Source of the DNA: Saccharibacillus sacchari DSM 19268
GTDB lineage: Bacteria; Bacillota; Bacilli; Paenibacillales; Paenibacillaceae
Length of the DNA: 64,000 nucleotides
Assembly (NCBI RefSeq): GCF_000585395.1
Contig: NZ_KK073875.1
Coordinates: 2,852,017-2,916,016 of the forward strand
Reading direction: 5' to 3'
The position numbers were made by a program, and so were the translations under genes. The notes beneath the pieces were generated by a model, which saw only the letters and a program-made list of their open reading frames with translations, made no database searches and was not told the DNA's origin. Within the stretch, counting starts at the first letter, position 1. Each line of letters begins with the position of its first letter. Shown here piece after piece: positions 16,607-26,533 of this stretch.

Positions 16607-17482
16607 TTAGAGCCTTTTCGACACCGGAATCCAAATCTCGCTCCGATAATCGGGCGCGTTCTGATCCCGCATCTCATTCCATAACATCTCCGGTCCTTCA
16701 GCCTGCTGATAAGCAGACGACGGGAACCATTCCGAATAGATGCGTCCCCAAATATCCTGCAAAGTATCCGGGAATTTGCCGACTGATTCGAATACCGCCC
16801 AGGTGGACGCCGGAATTTCAAGCGAAGTCCATCCGTCGGGGGCCGAAAGGGTGGTGGCAGCTCCGATGTAATGATCCAACCCGCCTTTTTCCTCCATGCG
16901 CTCCTCGGAGAAATTCGTCGATGCGCTGACGAGGCCGATCGGATCGGTGTTCGACAACTCCTTCATGATCCCGATCTTCTCCATATCGAGACTCTGCCAC
17001 ATTGCGGCAATCTCCGGGTTCACCCCGTTGAACACGATCGGAACCCGTTTCATAATCCCCACAACCCGAAAAGCTTCTTTTTCCGCAATGCGATAATTCA
17101 TTTGATTTCCTCCTTCTATCGTTAACCGGAAAGTCATAGGCGGATAGGCTTTCAGCAGATGTCCCCCGCGGCGCGCTTCGGAAGGCGTGACATCATGCAA
17201 CTGCCGGAAAGCCCGCGTGAACGCGTCGGCCGAATCATATCCGTACTTGAGCGCCAGATCGAGCACGCGCTCCTCTCCGCTTTGCAGCTCGAATGCCGCC
17301 AACGTCAGCCTTCTGCGCCGAATGTATTCGGACAGCGTCACGCCCGCCAGAAACGAGAACATTCGCTTGAAATGATGCTCCGAACAAACGGCGATCCGCG
17401 CTGCGTGTTTCAAGTCGATTTCACGATCCAAATGTTCTTCGATATAAGTCATCGCTTCATTCATCTTTTTCAAAAAATCCAC
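16607..17482 (-). CDS. AraC-family regulator with GyrI-like ligand domain
   Basis: A 291-residue regulator. Residues 1-100 form an AraC-type double helix-turn-helix ([58 protein letters not shown]). Residues 130-290 are a GyrI/BmrR-like effector-binding domain. This architecture (Rob/MarA relatives) senses small hydrophobic or cationic compounds. The GTG at 17482 was chosen because AAGGAGG lies eight bases before it; the open frame extends further upstream without support. It is divergent from the giant SLH gene and may or may not control it. Confidence 0.85.
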   Translation of the reverse strand: MDFLKKMNEAMTYIEEHLDREIDLKHAARIAVCSEHHFKRMFSFLAGVTLSEYIRRRRLTLAAFELQSGEERVLDLALKYGYDSADAFTRAFRQLHDVTPSEARRGGHLLKAYPPMTFRLTIEGGNQMNYRIAEKEAFRVVGIMKRVPIVFNGVNPEIAAMWQSLDMEKIGIMKELSNTDPIGLVSASTNFSEERMEEKGGLDHYIGAATTLSAPDGWTSLEIPASTWAVFESVGKFPDTLQDIWGRIYSEWFPSSAYQQAEGPEMLWNEMRDQNAPDYRSEIWIPVSKRL

Positions 17483-17740
17483 GGCATGTCCCTCCTTGTT
17501 TCTTAAGTTATCAAAAATCGACGACACCGATCCGACCTTTTGCGTTCTGATTTAAACGGGTTGGCGCAAGGGGCTTGCGATCATGTTTCAAGATCATGTA
17601 CGGTGCAGCGCATCGAGGGTTTGTAGCGGAAAAGCGACTTGTATATTTTTTGTAGATGCGGCTTTGATATGCTTGCGCAAGGTTGCCGATAAGGCACGCT
17701 GGAGAAGAATGCAGATCATTTTATCGGGAGGGGTAATGAA

Positions 17741-20700
17741 TTGTTCAAGATGAAAAAAGAAGCGGGTTTGCACAAGGGGTTCAAACTCGCGATGGCGGCA
17801 ATGCTGGTCCTCGGAAGTTTGACGGGGCTCGGCACGCAAGCAACGGAAGCGGCACCGCCGCAGCCTGTTCCGGGCGGGGTCGGAACAGGGCTGATTTCGT
17901 GGGTCGACGTCGGAAGAAGCACGGATAAGCAGGAAGGCGAGAAAATCGCGGCACTGACGGATTTGGCGCCGAACGTTACGCGAACTTGGACGTCCAACTC
18001 TAAAGGAACCGCCGCCGCTTATAAAGCTGCTTCTTTAAATTTCAATGCCGCTTACACCGGTTATGATTATTTCAGAACACTTGTATCGGGAGAGTTTGCG
18101 GCAAGCGGCGTTGATGAACGGGAAGTATTTTCGGTTCAATCGACGCCTTCCGCTTCTACCGGTTATCCATGGGAGCTGGGAGGCGGGTATACGGCTGCAA
18201 GCAGATATCTTTCTTCGGGCAGCATTACTTCTTACTTCGGTTCCAAAACGCATCGCACGATTACGAATTCTTCAAGCGAGCTTGATATGACCCAAGTAGA
18301 TTTGACGAAAGCGAACATATTGAACGTATCCAGCATTCCCGACGAGTGGACATTGAATGTAAGCGGGGGACAGGCGCTGCGTTCGACAACAAATGAAGTG
18401 GACTTTTCGAGTCCGGTTACCTCGCCGAGCACATACTACTTTGGCGCGGCGCATAATTCCGTGAATCGAGGGCCGGTATCCGAGATGATCGTATTTGATC
18501 ATAAGCTTTCGGATACGGAGCGTCAGCAGGTCAATAGTTACTTGGCTTTTAAATACGGCATCACGTTGAAAAACAACAGTGAAGCCAATGTCGATTATCT
18601 CGCCAGCGACTTGGGTCTAATCTGGGATGCAAGCGATAACCTGGGCTATGGCTACCGGATTACCGGAATCGGCAGAGACGACGCTAGCGGTTTGGAACAG
18701 AAGCAATCCAAAGCCCAAGATGCCCAAGGGATCGTCACTTTGGCGCTGGGGACGGCGATTGCGGGTTCCAATGAAGCCAATGTCGCGGCATTCGCTGCCG
18801 ACCAATCATTTTACAGCTTCAGCGACAACGGGGGCAGCACCGGTTACACCGTTGATCTCAGCAGCGGAAGCGGCTCTTCCTTGCTTGAGTTGAAGCATAT
18901 GCCGCGCATCCATAAGGTAGAAGCAACCGGCGATTGGACCAATGAACCGATCACGTTAAAAGCGGACGGCGCGGTTCAGCAGTCGGGAAGACAGTATTAT
19001 TTGATTTCTTCCGCGGCGGCGAATATGAGCAACGCGCAGTTGCATCCGTTGAACGCGAACGGAGAGGTTACACTCAGTAGCGGCAGCCTGCCGGACGGAA
19101 CGTTCTTCACCTTTGCCTACGTGGATACGGCTAATCTGGTTCCGGGCGATCCGGGAGGCGTCGCTTCGCCGGTACTGTGGATGAGATCCGACCGGGGCAT
19201 TCAGCAAAACAGCGGCGGCGCAGTAGCGGAGTGGAAAGATCAGAGCCCGTCCGGCAACGACGCTTCTCAGCCGACGTCGGCTGCGCAGCCGACGTACTGG
19301 GACGACGCGTCTCATAATATCAATTTCAATCCGGTATTGGACTTTGCCAACGATTATCTGACTTTGGACGTGAATAAGCTTCCGCTCGGCAAAAAAGCCC
19401 GAACGATCGTTGCTGTCGCGAAGTCGGACACCGTGGGAAACTCGATCGGTTATGTGATTGGATGGGGAACGGCTAACGGTTCGAATACTGCTGTCGGTAT
19501 GCTTAGAAACGAAAGCAGAGTCGGATTGACGCCCATGAACTCTTCGACGGACCGCTCCCAAACGATGTACTCGGTTCTGAATCTGATGAACGACGACTTT
19601 CCTCATGAACAATTTTTGACATGGACGGGCGGAGAGAACGGAGACGCCGCGAACCAAGCCAGATTGTACAGCAAAATGAAAAGAGTCGAAGATGATCAGC
19701 CCAATGGACTCGGACAAGACGTTCCGAAAAAATGGGATACCGGAACGCTTGACGGAGCCGTGATCGGCAAAGTCATCCCGGCTTCTGTTTCCAACTACTA
19801 TTGGGACGGAACCATTCTGGACATCATCGTCTATGACCGCGTGCTCACCGATCTTGAACGCCAACAAGTCAGCACTTATCTGGCGATCAAGCACGGATAC
19901 ACGATCGCTCCGGGCAATCCGGACGATACGTCGTACCTTGATTCGCAAGGCAACAAAATTTGGAACTCATTAGCCGCCGTCAACGGCGCATACACGAATC
20001 GGATTACAAGCATCGGCAGAGACGATGCCAGCGATTTGAAGCAAAAGCAATCCAAAGCCCAAGAAAGCGGCGCCCTTGTGACGCTGGCGTTGGGCAATGA
20101 AATCAAAGCAACCAACTCGGCTAATTTGAATGAGTTTGCTACCGATCTTGCCTTCTTTACATTTGGCGACAACGGAGCAAGCGCGGATTACACGCAAAGC
20201 ATCCAACAAGCTCAGGACGTGTCGCTCAAACGAATGGAACGCCTCCATAAAGTCGACACGAGCGGCTGGACCAATCAAGACGTAACGCTTCAGGCGGATA
20301 TCGCGCAGCGGGACGCTTCGCAGCCGGAGCAATATTATCTGGTGGTCAGCAGTCAGGAAGATCTCGGCAATGCGAGCTTCTTCCCGCTGGATGAAAACGG
20401 CCGGATCACGTTAAGCGGCAATCAGCTGTCCGAAGGGAACTTCTTCACCTTCGCGCATGCGGACAAAACAGCGCTGGGCACAAAAGTCTCTTCGGTCGAC
20501 AACCACCTGGGAACGCTGAAACAAGAGGATTATACGCCTGAAAGTTGGACGGCTCTGCAAACCAAATTGACGGCGGCAAAAAATCAATTGGATAATCCTC
20601 AAGCTTCGCAGGCGCAGATTGATCAGGCGCTCAAGGAACTATCCGAGACTTATGAAGGCCTGGAGCCGCTGGGAGCTACCTTCGATAATGCCGTGTTAGA

Positions 20701-22939
20701 AAAAGATGCTTCTGGCTCTCGCATCGCGATTACTTTAGATCGTAGCGTGACTTTCGACGGACAGACGCCGGCAGGCTTTACGGTTCGAGTGGGCAACACG
20801 GACGTTCCGATCGATCCGGCAAACATCATCGTCGATCCGCTTGAACCGACTCGGGTCTTAATCGAACTTCCGGCGGAACTCGATCTAACGAATGTCGATC
20901 AGGTCGGCGTATCTTACGATTCGGCATCGGGCAATCTGGAAGGATTGAACGGACAAAGCGTAGGAAGCTTCAGCGATACGGCTTATAACGGATTCGGCGC
21001 CGAACTTACAATCACGCGTCCGAGCCCGATCACCGGCAAACCGGCCTTCACGGGTACGGCCGATTTGGTCACAGAATCGCTTACCGTCGTGATCCGCGAC
21101 GCGCAAGGTCATATCATTACAGGAGCGGGCGGTCTTGCTGGGGTCGACCCGATCACAGGGGAATGGAGTTTTGATTCTGAAGAGTTGCTTCCTCCGGGAA
21201 CGTATACGGTCGAAGCGACAGCCGTCAGCAATAATCAAACCGCTGTGAAGATCCGAACCTTTACGGTTCTCGCAAGTACTGACAAAACGGCTTTGCAACA
21301 GCGATATAACCAGATCGTCGGCGAAAATCTTAACGGCGCATCTTACACGCCTGCGACCTGGAATGAATTGCAGCAAGCTTTGAACGAAGCTGCGCAAGTC
21401 TTGAATGACAAAACGGCTACCCAAGCTCAGGTTGACGCGGCATTGAGTCGCCTGAACGCGGCCCGCTCGGGACTTGCCCTTGTACCGACGGAACCGTCGA
21501 ACCCGACGACGCCTGTCGTTACGCCTTCCCAGCCGTCTGTTCCTCCGGTCGTCTCGGCACCTCCGGTATCGACGACGGCGCCGACCAAGCAGATTATTTC
21601 CGTGGACGTGGCTTCGGGCTCCGCGGACCTGAGCGACATCACGAAGGTCGAGTTGGAACGCACCACCAATGCCGACGGTTCGCTAAGCGACCTTGTTGCT
21701 TTCACGCCGACTAAGGCGCAGGAAGCGATCGACAAGGCGTTGGCCAAAAACGATCCGACGGCCCGGATTTTGATTCCGGACCCGAGCGATGCGGTATCCG
21801 AAGTGAATGTGAATATTCCGAAAGAAACCGTGGCGCTGCTGCAAAAGAACGCGATCGATTTGGAGATTCATAATCCGAACGGTACCGTGATCGTGCCTGC
21901 TTCTTCGCTGCAAGGTTGGACGGACGATCTGTACTTCCGCCTCGTGCCGATCAAGCAGCAACAAGAGCGTCAGCAAGTCGAGAATCGCGCCGTCACCGAA
22001 CAAGTGGTACGCGAACTGAGCGGCAATGAAGCGGCGAGAGTCGTTTCCAGACCGATGACGATCGAGACTAATATTTCGAGCCGTCCGGTTACGTTGGTTC
22101 TGCCTTTGGACGGAACCAAGCTGCCGGCAAACGCGACGGAACGCGAGAGTTTCCTGCGCGAACTGGGCGTCTATATCGAGCATAGCGACGGAACCAAGGA
22201 AGTCGTGCGCGGCGAAGTCGTGACGATGGATGAGGCCGCGGCGGGCAGCAACAAACTCGGCCTGCGCTTCGGGATTCAAAAGTTCAGCAACTTCACGATC
22301 GTGCATTTGGGCGAATCGCAGCATCACGAGGCTTATATCCAAGGGTATACGGACGGCACGCTGCGTCCCGACAATAAGGTGATTCGTGCCGAAATGGCGG
22401 CCATGCTGACGCGTCTGGGCGTGCTTGCATCGCCGACGGCATCTGCGAAAGCTTCGGCCTTCAGCGATTCGCGCAGCCGTTATTGGGCACACGATTACAT
22501 CGGGCAAGTCGTCGAAGCCGGCTGGATGAAAGGCTATATCGACGAAAGCTTCAAGCCTGACGGCGCAATTACGCGCGAAGAAATGGCTTCGATCGCGTTC
22601 AACTATCTGGGCCTGAGCAAAGGCGATGCGTCCGGTTCGTTCCCGGACGTGCGTGCTAACGGCTGGTCCGGCGGAATCATTGCCGCCGTTCAAAGCAAGG
22701 GCATCATGACCGGCTACCCGGACGGAACTTTCCGCCCGCAGCAGGAGTTGACTCGTAGTGAAGCCGTTACGATTCTGAACCGTCTGTTCGAACGCGGGCC
22801 GCTGCACGGCGCGCCGACATCGAACTGGCCGGATGTGCAGCCCGGACATTGGGCTTACGCCGATCTGATGGAAGCGGCATTGGATCATGCTTACGCAGAC
22901 CGCGACAATGGCGGAGAAGAATGGACATCCGCAAATTAA
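17741..22939 (+). CDS. Giant secreted surface protein with duplicated module, FIVAR and SLH domains
   Basis: A 1732-residue exported protein. Signal peptide at residues 1-40. A module is repeated twice, at about 247-462 and 692-905; the copies share GRDDAS, QKQSKAQ, RIHKV/RLHKV and FFTFA motifs. A LamG-like segment precedes the second copy. Two FIVAR-type three-helix repeats lie at about 915-977 and 1180-1247, with a beta-sandwich between them. A Pro-rich linker follows, then three SLH repeats at about 1530-1730 (TDGTLRPDNKVIRAEMAAML and relatives). It is probably anchored to wall polymer and may bind carbohydrate (inference). Start: TTG at 17741, seven bases after GGGAGGGG; the ATG at 17750 is too far. 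Confidence 0.88.
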   Translation: MFKMKKEAGLHKGFKLAMAAMLVLGSLTGLGTQATEAAPPQPVPGGVGTGLISWVDVGRSTDKQEGEKIAALTDLAPNVTRTWTSNSKGTAAAYKAASLNFNAAYTGYDYFRTLVSGEFAASGVDEREVFSVQSTPSASTGYPWELGGGYTAASRYLSSGSITSYFGSKTHRTITNSSSELDMTQVDLTKANILNVSSIPDEWTLNVSGGQALRSTTNEVDFSSPVTSPSTYYFGAAHNSVNRGPVSEMIVFDHKLSDTERQQVNSYLAFKYGITLKNNSEANVDYLASDLGLIWDASDNLGYGYRITGIGRDDASGLEQKQSKAQDAQGIVTLALGTAIAGSNEANVAAFAADQSFYSFSDNGGSTGYTVDLSSGSGSSLLELKHMPRIHKVEATGDWTNEPITLKADGAVQQSGRQYYLISSAAANMSNAQLHPLNANGEVTLSSGSLPDGTFFTFAYVDTANLVPGDPGGVASPVLWMRSDRGIQQNSGGAVAEWKDQSPSGNDASQPTSAAQPTYWDDASHNINFNPVLDFANDYLTLDVNKLPLGKKARTIVAVAKSDTVGNSIGYVIGWGTANGSNTAVGMLRNESRVGLTPMNSSTDRSQTMYSVLNLMNDDFPHEQFLTWTGGENGDAANQARLYSKMKRVEDDQPNGLGQDVPKKWDTGTLDGAVIGKVIPASVSNYYWDGTILDIIVYDRVLTDLERQQVSTYLAIKHGYTIAPGNPDDTSYLDSQGNKIWNSLAAVNGAYTNRITSIGRDDASDLKQKQSKAQESGALVTLALGNEIKATNSANLNEFATDLAFFTFGDNGASADYTQSIQQAQDVSLKRMERLHKVDTSGWTNQDVTLQADIAQRDASQPEQYYLVVSSQEDLGNASFFPLDENGRITLSGNQLSEGNFFTFAHADKTALGTKVSSVDNHLGTLKQEDYTPESWTALQTKLTAAKNQLDNPQASQAQIDQALKELSETYEGLEPLGATFDNAVLEKDASGSRIAITLDRSVTFDGQTPAGFTVRVGNTDVPIDPANIIVDPLEPTRVLIELPAELDLTNVDQVGVSYDSASGNLEGLNGQSVGSFSDTAYNGFGAELTITRPSPITGKPAFTGTADLVTESLTVVIRDAQGHIITGAGGLAGVDPITGEWSFDSEELLPPGTYTVEATAVSNNQTAVKIRTFTVLASTDKTALQQRYNQIVGENLNGASYTPATWNELQQALNEAAQVLNDKTATQAQVDAALSRLNAARSGLALVPTEPSNPTTPVVTPSQPSVPPVVSAPPVSTTAPTKQIISVDVASGSADLSDITKVELERTTNADGSLSDLVAFTPTKAQEAIDKALAKNDPTARILIPDPSDAVSEVNVNIPKETVALLQKNAIDLEIHNPNGTVIVPASSLQGWTDDLYFRLVPIKQQQERQQVENRAVTEQVVRELSGNEAARVVSRPMTIETNISSRPVTLVLPLDGTKLPANATERESFLRELGVYIEHSDGTKEVVRGEVVTMDEAAAGSNKLGLRFGIQKFSNFTIVHLGESQHHEAYIQGYTDGTLRPDNKVIRAEMAAMLTRLGVLASPTASAKASAFSDSRSRYWAHDYIGQVVEAGWMKGYIDESFKPDGAITREEMASIAFNYLGLSKGDASGSFPDVRANGWSGGIIAAVQSKGIMTGYPDGTFRPQQELTRSEAVTILNRLFERGPLHGAPTSNWPDVQPGHWAYADLMEAALDHAYADRDNGGEEWTSAN

Positions 22940-22949
22940 ACAGCGGCGC

Positions 22950-22984
22950 AAATCCCCGTTTCGGCAAAGCCGGGCGGGGTTTTT
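22950..22984 (+). terminator. Terminator after the giant surface-protein gene
   Basis: AAATCCCCG pairs with CGGGGTTTTT around a GC-rich inner stem; it follows the SLH protein stop by 11 bases and overlaps the leader of the next gene. Confidence 0.75.
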
Positions 22985-23023
22985 GCTACACCGACTTACA
23001 CCTTCGGGAAAGGGGAATGAAAG

Positions 23024-24037
23024 ATGAGGGCGCTGCTGGTAGAAGAAGAACGTACGGAGCTGCTGCGTTTAAAAGCAATGCTGGAACAAGAGGACGGCAT
23101 TCAGGTTGTGGGCATGTCGGAAAAAGGCGCCCGGCTCGAAGAACGATTGAAAGAATTGGCACCGGATATCGTGTTCCTCGATCTGGACGCGCAAGCAAAC
23201 GGCAGATTGGAGCTGGCGGCCCGAATCCGTGCGGCCGATCCCGTAGTCGATATCGTATTCACCGCGTGCTCCGATCGCCATGCGCTTGAAGCTTACGCGG
23301 TATATCCTCTGGACTATATGCGTAAGCCCGTCGATCATATCCGTCTTGCGCGGACGATCGGCATGGCCCGCCGAAGATCCGAGCACGGCGCGCAGGCGAT
23401 ATCGGACGGAACTGCCGATTCGCGGCTTGTTTGTCTCGGCTCGCTCACGATTCGGCGCCCGAACTCGGAAACGGCTTATCCGAGATGGAGAACGACCAAA
23501 GCGCAGGAATTGTTCGCCTACTTGCTGCATCATCGGGGACATATGGTCAGCCGGGAAAGCTTGTTCCGCTTGCTGTGGCCGGAATTCGATGCCGAGCGCG
23601 CAGCCGCGCAGCTTTATAACACGATTTATACCATTAGGGCGGTGTTGAAAAGCGAAGGACTGCATATCACAATCGCCAAAGGAGGTCCGGCGGCGGGATA
23701 TCGATTGGATCTCGGAACGGTTCGGCTTGACGTCGATCTATGGGAGCAATCGCTCCTTGCATTACCGTCGCTCGGCCGGGATACCGCGAGTCGTTACGAG
23801 ACCGTGTTGAACGCGTATACCGGAGATTACTTGCAGGAATCGGATTATAGCTGGGCGTTGGAAGAGCGTCTGAGACTGAGGGAACTGTGGCTGGATAACG
23901 CCTGTCGCTTGGCCGGATTCTACCATTCGCACGGAATGGACGAAGAGGCAAACTCCATGCTGCACCGGCTTCACTTGACGAACGTTTTGCCAAGCTTGGT
24001 GCCGATCGAACATGCGTCGGCATCTGAACGTCCTTAA
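23024..24037 (+). CDS. Response regulator with winged helix and BTAD domain
   Basis: A 337-residue regulator of SARP-like architecture. The receiver (1-115) has phosphoacceptor Asp in VFLDLDA and Lys in YMRKPVDH, but the acidic pocket reads VEEERTE instead of the usual DD. A winged-helix DNA-binding domain follows (WRTTKAQELFAYLLHHRG, SRESLFRLLWPEFD), then a bacterial transcriptional activation domain. It starts 84 bases after the giant surface-protein gene, beyond a terminator, with AAAGGGGAATGAAAG upstream. No kinase is adjacent in the same operon; the sensor at 24173 is paired with another regulator. Similar to the regulator at 32839. Confidence 0.85.
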   Translation: MRALLVEEERTELLRLKAMLEQEDGIQVVGMSEKGARLEERLKELAPDIVFLDLDAQANGRLELAARIRAADPVVDIVFTACSDRHALEAYAVYPLDYMRKPVDHIRLARTIGMARRRSEHGAQAISDGTADSRLVCLGSLTIRRPNSETAYPRWRTTKAQELFAYLLHHRGHMVSRESLFRLLWPEFDAERAAAQLYNTIYTIRAVLKSEGLHITIAKGGPAAGYRLDLGTVRLDVDLWEQSLLALPSLGRDTASRYETVLNAYTGDYLQESDYSWALEERLRLRELWLDNACRLAGFYHSHGMDEEANSMLHRLHLTNVLPSLVPIEHASASERP

Positions 24038-24062
24038 TCCGAACCTGTTCCTCTTCAAGCCC

Positions 24063-24096
24063 GAAGCCTTCCGATTCGATCGGAGGGCTTCTTTTT
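24063..24096 (+). terminator. Rho-independent terminator
   Basis: GAAGCCTTCCGAT pairs with ATCGGAGGGCTTC (one mismatch), followed by TTTTT. It ends the REC-BTAD regulator gene. Confidence 0.85.
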
Positions 24097-24172
24097 GCGC
24101 CGATGTATCTTTGTTCATCGCGAGCGACGGGGGCTTGCCGTACAATGCGTAAGAATCGCGAAGAAGGCAGGG

Positions 24173-25780
24173 ATGCGGATGAAGATCGGAAGATTCAGGA
24201 TAGGCCTGCAAATAACGATTACATTTATGGTGTTAACCGTGGTAGCCGTGGCCCTATTGGCTTTGTACGCCATGATCAGCATTCAAATTTCGAATTATAC
24301 GAGAAACGGATTGGAGCAGCGGGCAGCCGGTATTGCCCGTACCGTTTCTTGCTCGCCGACGATCCGGTCGGCGCTCTCCCCGGGCGGAAATCCGGCTATC
24401 GCGCAGCCTTATGCCGAAGACGTCAGGCAGGCCAATGATATTCAGTTCGTTGTCGTGATCGATATGAAAGGCATTCGATTGTCGCATCCCGATCCTTCGA
24501 GGATCGGCGAGCGTTTTATCGGCGGAGACGAACAACCCGTGCTGCGCGGGGAAGAGACGATCTCGACGGCGACGGGTTCTTTGGGCAGGTCCGTACGGGC
24601 ATTTTCCCCGATCTACGGAGAAGACGGTCAGCAAATCGGCGCCGTAGCCGTAGGTTTACCGATCGGCAGCATTCAGGACGCGATCGGGCAAAACATGGGA
24701 TTGTTGTACGGGGCTATTCTAATCGGCGGATTATCGGGAGCGATCGGAGCAGTTTTGTTGGCTCGTCGTTTCAAACAAATGATGTTCGGCATGGAACCGC
24801 ATGAAATCGCGCGCGTGTTGGAAGAACGCAGCGCCATGCTTCAATCGGCCAAAGAAGGAATTCTTGCGGTAGACCGAGAACTGCATATTACGTTGATGAA
24901 TGCCGAGGCCAAGCGCATGATCGGCGAGACGGCAAACTCTCCGGAGTCGGATTTTCGCTCGTTGATCCGAATGGACCGGGTCGTGTCGGCCGGTGAACCG
25001 ATTTGCGATCTGGAGGTGGAGACGGGAGGCGCGGCGCTGCTCGTCAATGTCGTGCCGATTCATATCGAGGGACGAATCGAAGGCGCGATGGCTACCTTCC
25101 GCGACAAGACGGAAATCGTTCTGCTGTCGGAGCGTCTGTCGGGCATTTCGCTCTATGCCGAAGCTTTGCGGGCCCAGACTCATGAATTCATGAACAAGCT
25201 GCATATCATCATGGGCTTGAACCATATGAAGCGTTATGATCGCCTGAGCAGTTATTTGCAAGAAGTCGTTCCGAGCCTCCAGATCGAAGCCGGCGTTGTG
25301 ACCAACCAGGTTAAGGACCCGGTCATGACCGGATTTTTGCTGGGGAAACTCAGTCGCTTAAGAGAAACGGGCGTTCGACTGACGGTGGATGAACAAGGAA
25401 TTCTGCCTGAAGCGGCCCAACCGTCGATTTCGCGGGAACTTGTGACCATCGTAGGCAATCTGTTGGAAAATGCGATCGAAGCTCCCCGCCGCGAAGGTGT
25501 ATCGAAAGAAGTTTATCTCGGTTTCAGGCATCAAGACGATCGTCTGGTGATCCAAGTGCGAGATAACGGAACCGGAATCTCCGTCGAGTCGTTGGACAAT
25601 ATGTATGAACAAGGCTATTCCACGAAAGGAGACGATCGGGGCATCGGATTGTATCTCGTTCGCCGCAGCACGGAACGCTTGGGCGGTTCGGTATGGTTTC
25701 ATCGCGAAACAGGGGAATTTCACGGGGCCCGGTTCACGGTGGAACTTCCTTATCGAACAGAAAAGGAGGAAGAGCCATGA
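24173..25780 (+). CDS. Sensor histidine kinase, CitA/DcuS family
   Basis: A 535-residue kinase. A membrane helix at about 15-37, an extracytoplasmic PAS-like (sCACHE) sensor domain to about 180 (IQFVVVIDMKGIRLSHPDPS), a second helix, a cytoplasmic PAS domain, then a SPOB-type dimerisation helix with phospho-His337 (QTHEFMNKLHIIMGL) and an HATPase domain (NLLENAIEA, RDNGTGI, STKGDDRGIGLYL). The family senses C4-dicarboxylates or citrate. The ATG at 24173 is five bases after AGAAGG; 24179 is equally possible. It overlaps its regulator by four bases. No dicarboxylate transporter is adjacent, so the input is open. Confidence 0.88.
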   Translation: MRMKIGRFRIGLQITITFMVLTVVAVALLALYAMISIQISNYTRNGLEQRAAGIARTVSCSPTIRSALSPGGNPAIAQPYAEDVRQANDIQFVVVIDMKGIRLSHPDPSRIGERFIGGDEQPVLRGEETISTATGSLGRSVRAFSPIYGEDGQQIGAVAVGLPIGSIQDAIGQNMGLLYGAILIGGLSGAIGAVLLARRFKQMMFGMEPHEIARVLEERSAMLQSAKEGILAVDRELHITLMNAEAKRMIGETANSPESDFRSLIRMDRVVSAGEPICDLEVETGGAALLVNVVPIHIEGRIEGAMATFRDKTEIVLLSERLSGISLYAEALRAQTHEFMNKLHIIMGLNHMKRYDRLSSYLQEVVPSLQIEAGVVTNQVKDPVMTGFLLGKLSRLRETGVRLTVDEQGILPEAAQPSISRELVTIVGNLLENAIEAPRREGVSKEVYLGFRHQDDRLVIQVRDNGTGISVESLDNMYEQGYSTKGDDRGIGLYLVRRSTERLGGSVWFHRETGEFHGARFTVELPYRTEKEEEP

Positions 25781-26499
25781 TTCGGGTGCTTATCGTGGAA
25801 GACGACCCCATGGTCGCAGAGATGAATCGCTTTTACTTGGAGCAGGTCGAAGGATTTGGTTGCATGGGCTGGGCATCTTCGCCGGATGAGGCGTTGACGC
25901 TGCTTGAAGCCGAGGAGATCGATCTGGTTCTGCTTGACCTGTACATGAAGGCGGAAAGCGGTCTGGCTTTGCTGGCCGAGATCCGTCGTCGGGGTCGTCC
26001 GCTGGATGTGATCGTGATCTCGGCGGCCAGCGATAAAGGCAGTATTCAGCAGGCTTTGCAGAACGGAGTCGTTGACTACCTCATTAAGCCCTTCGAATTT
26101 GCGCGCTTTCGGGAGGCTCTTGACGGTTATCGGGAACGGAATCGAATGTTGCGCGATCGCTCCAACCTCGATCAGGCACAGCTTGACGCGCTCACGCGTC
26201 CCAATGCGAGCACTTTGAACGAAGCAGGAGTTCGCGGAGCCACATTGCCGAAAGGCTGCACGAAGCCGACGCTGCGCCTGGTGTGGAAAGCTGTCGAGGC
26301 AGCGCCGGAAGCTGCTTTTTCAGCGGAGGAGATTGCGAACGCCGCCGGGCTGTCGCGGGTATCGGCCGGGAAGTATCTGACGCTGCTGCATGAATTGAAC
26401 GTGCTGGAGATGGAAGCGAAGTACGGCGGAATGGGGCGTCCGGTACAGCGGTATCGGATACTGCCGGAAGCCCGAAGTTTGATTTCCGCTTACGTGTGA
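25777..26499 (+). CDS. Response regulator, CitB/DcuR family
   Basis: A 240-residue partner of the kinase encoded immediately upstream (ATGA overlap; AAAGGAGGAAGAG upstream). The receiver carries the acidic pair VEDDPMV, phosphoacceptor Asp in LVLLDLYMK and Lys in DYLIKPFEF. The C-terminal 70 residues contain the winged helix typical of this family (FSAEEIANAAGLSRVSAGKYL). Kinase and regulator are the standard DcuS/DcuR or CitS/CitT pairing. The target genes are not in the window. Confidence 0.88.
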   Translation: MIRVLIVEDDPMVAEMNRFYLEQVEGFGCMGWASSPDEALTLLEAEEIDLVLLDLYMKAESGLALLAEIRRRGRPLDVIVISAASDKGSIQQALQNGVVDYLIKPFEFARFREALDGYRERNRMLRDRSNLDQAQLDALTRPNASTLNEAGVRGATLPKGCTKPTLRLVWKAVEAAPEAAFSAEEIANAAGLSRVSAGKYLTLLHELNVLEMEAKYGGMGRPVQRYRILPEARSLISAYV

Positions 26500-26533
26500 A
26501 TCCGAATCGACTAACAGAAAAGGAGAAGGCCTT

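Noticed and set aside
21683-22951. 422-codon open frame on the minus strand opposite the giant surface-protein gene
   Set aside because: Arg/His-rich translation without motifs or RBS; a shadow of the high-GC SLH coding sequence.
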